NCBI GenBank assembly: GCA_028291485.1
Contig: JAQGHZ010000578.1
Coordinates: forward strand, 1-5,459
Length of the DNA stretch: 5,459 bases
Source: Rubritepida sp.
GTDB lineage: Bacteria; Pseudomonadota; Alphaproteobacteria; Acetobacterales; Acetobacteraceae
Direction of reading: 5' to 3'
Of this stretch, positions 5,187-5,459 are shown one piece after another. Positions within the stretch are counted from its first letter, which is position 1, and every line of letters starts with the position of its first letter. Under the pieces are notes generated by a model. That model worked only from the letters and a program-made list of their open reading frames with translations. It did no database searches and was not told the DNA's origin. The translations under genes were made by a program, and so were the position numbers.

Positions 5187-5205
5187 CCGGCCACCGTGCG
5201 GCCGG
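5187..5205. repeat. 6-bp inverted repeat between hisE and the HIT gene
   Basis: CCGGCC at 5187-5192 and GGCCGG at 5200-5205 flank a 7-nt loop, with a further G-T pair possible outside. The 8-bp word CCGTGCGG occurs at 5165-5172 and again at 5194-5201, overlapping this hairpin. The rest of the 191-nt gap 5106-5296 shows no recognisable gene, tRNA or clear promoter. Confidence 0.35.
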
Positions 5206-5296
5206 TTCCTCTGGGGCTGACCCTGTCGGGGCTACCGGCTGACCTTCGCCGTGGCGCGTGGCATTCTTCGGCAAAAGCTTCCGGGATCACGACACC

Positions 5297-5459
5297 ATGT
5301 CCACCAACGGCCTCCCGCCCTACGATGACAAAAACATCTTCGCGCGCATCCTGCGCGGCGAGATTCCCTGCAAGCGCGTCCACGAGGACGCGTTCGCGCT
5401 GGCCTTCCACGACATCAACCCGCTCGCGCCGGTGCATGTGCTGGTGATTCCCAAGGGCG
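5297..5459 (+). CDS. HIT-family (HinT-like) nucleotide hydrolase, 5' part
   Basis: The first 54 codons are present and the gene runs off the right edge. NIFARILRGEIPCKRVHED (13-31), then LAFHDINPLAPVHVLVIPKG (35-54), is the classic N-terminal half of HIT/HinT proteins, which hydrolyse nucleoside phosphoramidates such as AMP-lysine or AMP linked to other groups. The catalytic His-x-His-x-His motif would lie beyond the window. The ATG at 5297 has only a weak upstream CGGGA (5282-5286). A GTG at 5258 is in frame and would add 13 residues (AFFGKSFRDHDT after the initiator), so the start is not certain. The family call is strong; the substrate is not known. A HIT gene downstream of hisE is, as I recall, common in alphaproteobacteria, and the 191-nt gap leaves open whether it is part of the his transcript. 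Confidence 0.88.
   Translation, partial: MSTNGLPPYDDKNIFARILRGEIPCKRVHEDAFALAFHDINPLAPVHVLVIPKG

Overview
This is a GC-rich window whose gene set and order suggest an alphaproteobacterium, most likely a Rhodospirillales/Acetobacteraceae (Roseomonas-like) organism. That placement is inferred from base composition, protein sequence style and gene order; no search was run. The window is dominated by a histidine-biosynthesis cluster on the + strand, in the order hisB - DUF2628 membrane protein - hisH - GNAT acetyltransferase - hisA - GNAT acetyltransferase - (126-nt gap) - hisF - hisE, followed by the start of a HIT-family gene.

Layout. Positions 1-92 (minus strand) hold the first 30 codons of a HAD-family phosphatase of the GmhB / histidinol-phosphatase type, cut by the window edge. 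It diverges from hisB across a 137-nt intergenic region (93-229). The six genes from hisB to the second GNAT (230-3659) are packed with 1-nt or 4-nt start/stop overlaps, or a 2-nt gap, which indicates one translationally coupled operon. The gap at 3660-3785 is clearly poorer in GC than its surroundings. It carries a promoter-like element and a perfect 8-bp hairpin just before hisF, so hisF-hisE may have its own promoter. hisE begins directly after the hisF stop. After hisE come 191 nt rich in GC hairpins, then the HIT gene, which runs off the right edge.

How the genes work together. HisE hydrolyses phosphoribosyl-ATP to phosphoribosyl-AMP. HisA isomerises ProFAR to PRFAR. HisH (glutaminase) and HisF (cyclase) form IGP synthase, which makes imidazole glycerol phosphate and AICAR. 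HisB dehydrates imidazole glycerol phosphate. The HAD phosphatase could in principle supply the later histidinol-phosphate phosphatase step, because this HisB lacks that domain, but a role in heptose metabolism is at least as likely. hisG, hisI, hisC and hisD are not in the window.

What is unusual: two unrelated-looking GNAT acetyltransferases and a small DUF2628 membrane protein embedded in the his operon with overlapping starts, and a HisE with a lysine-rich, histone-tail-like N-terminal extension of about 60 residues. No mobile element, CRISPR array, tRNA or rRNA was seen.
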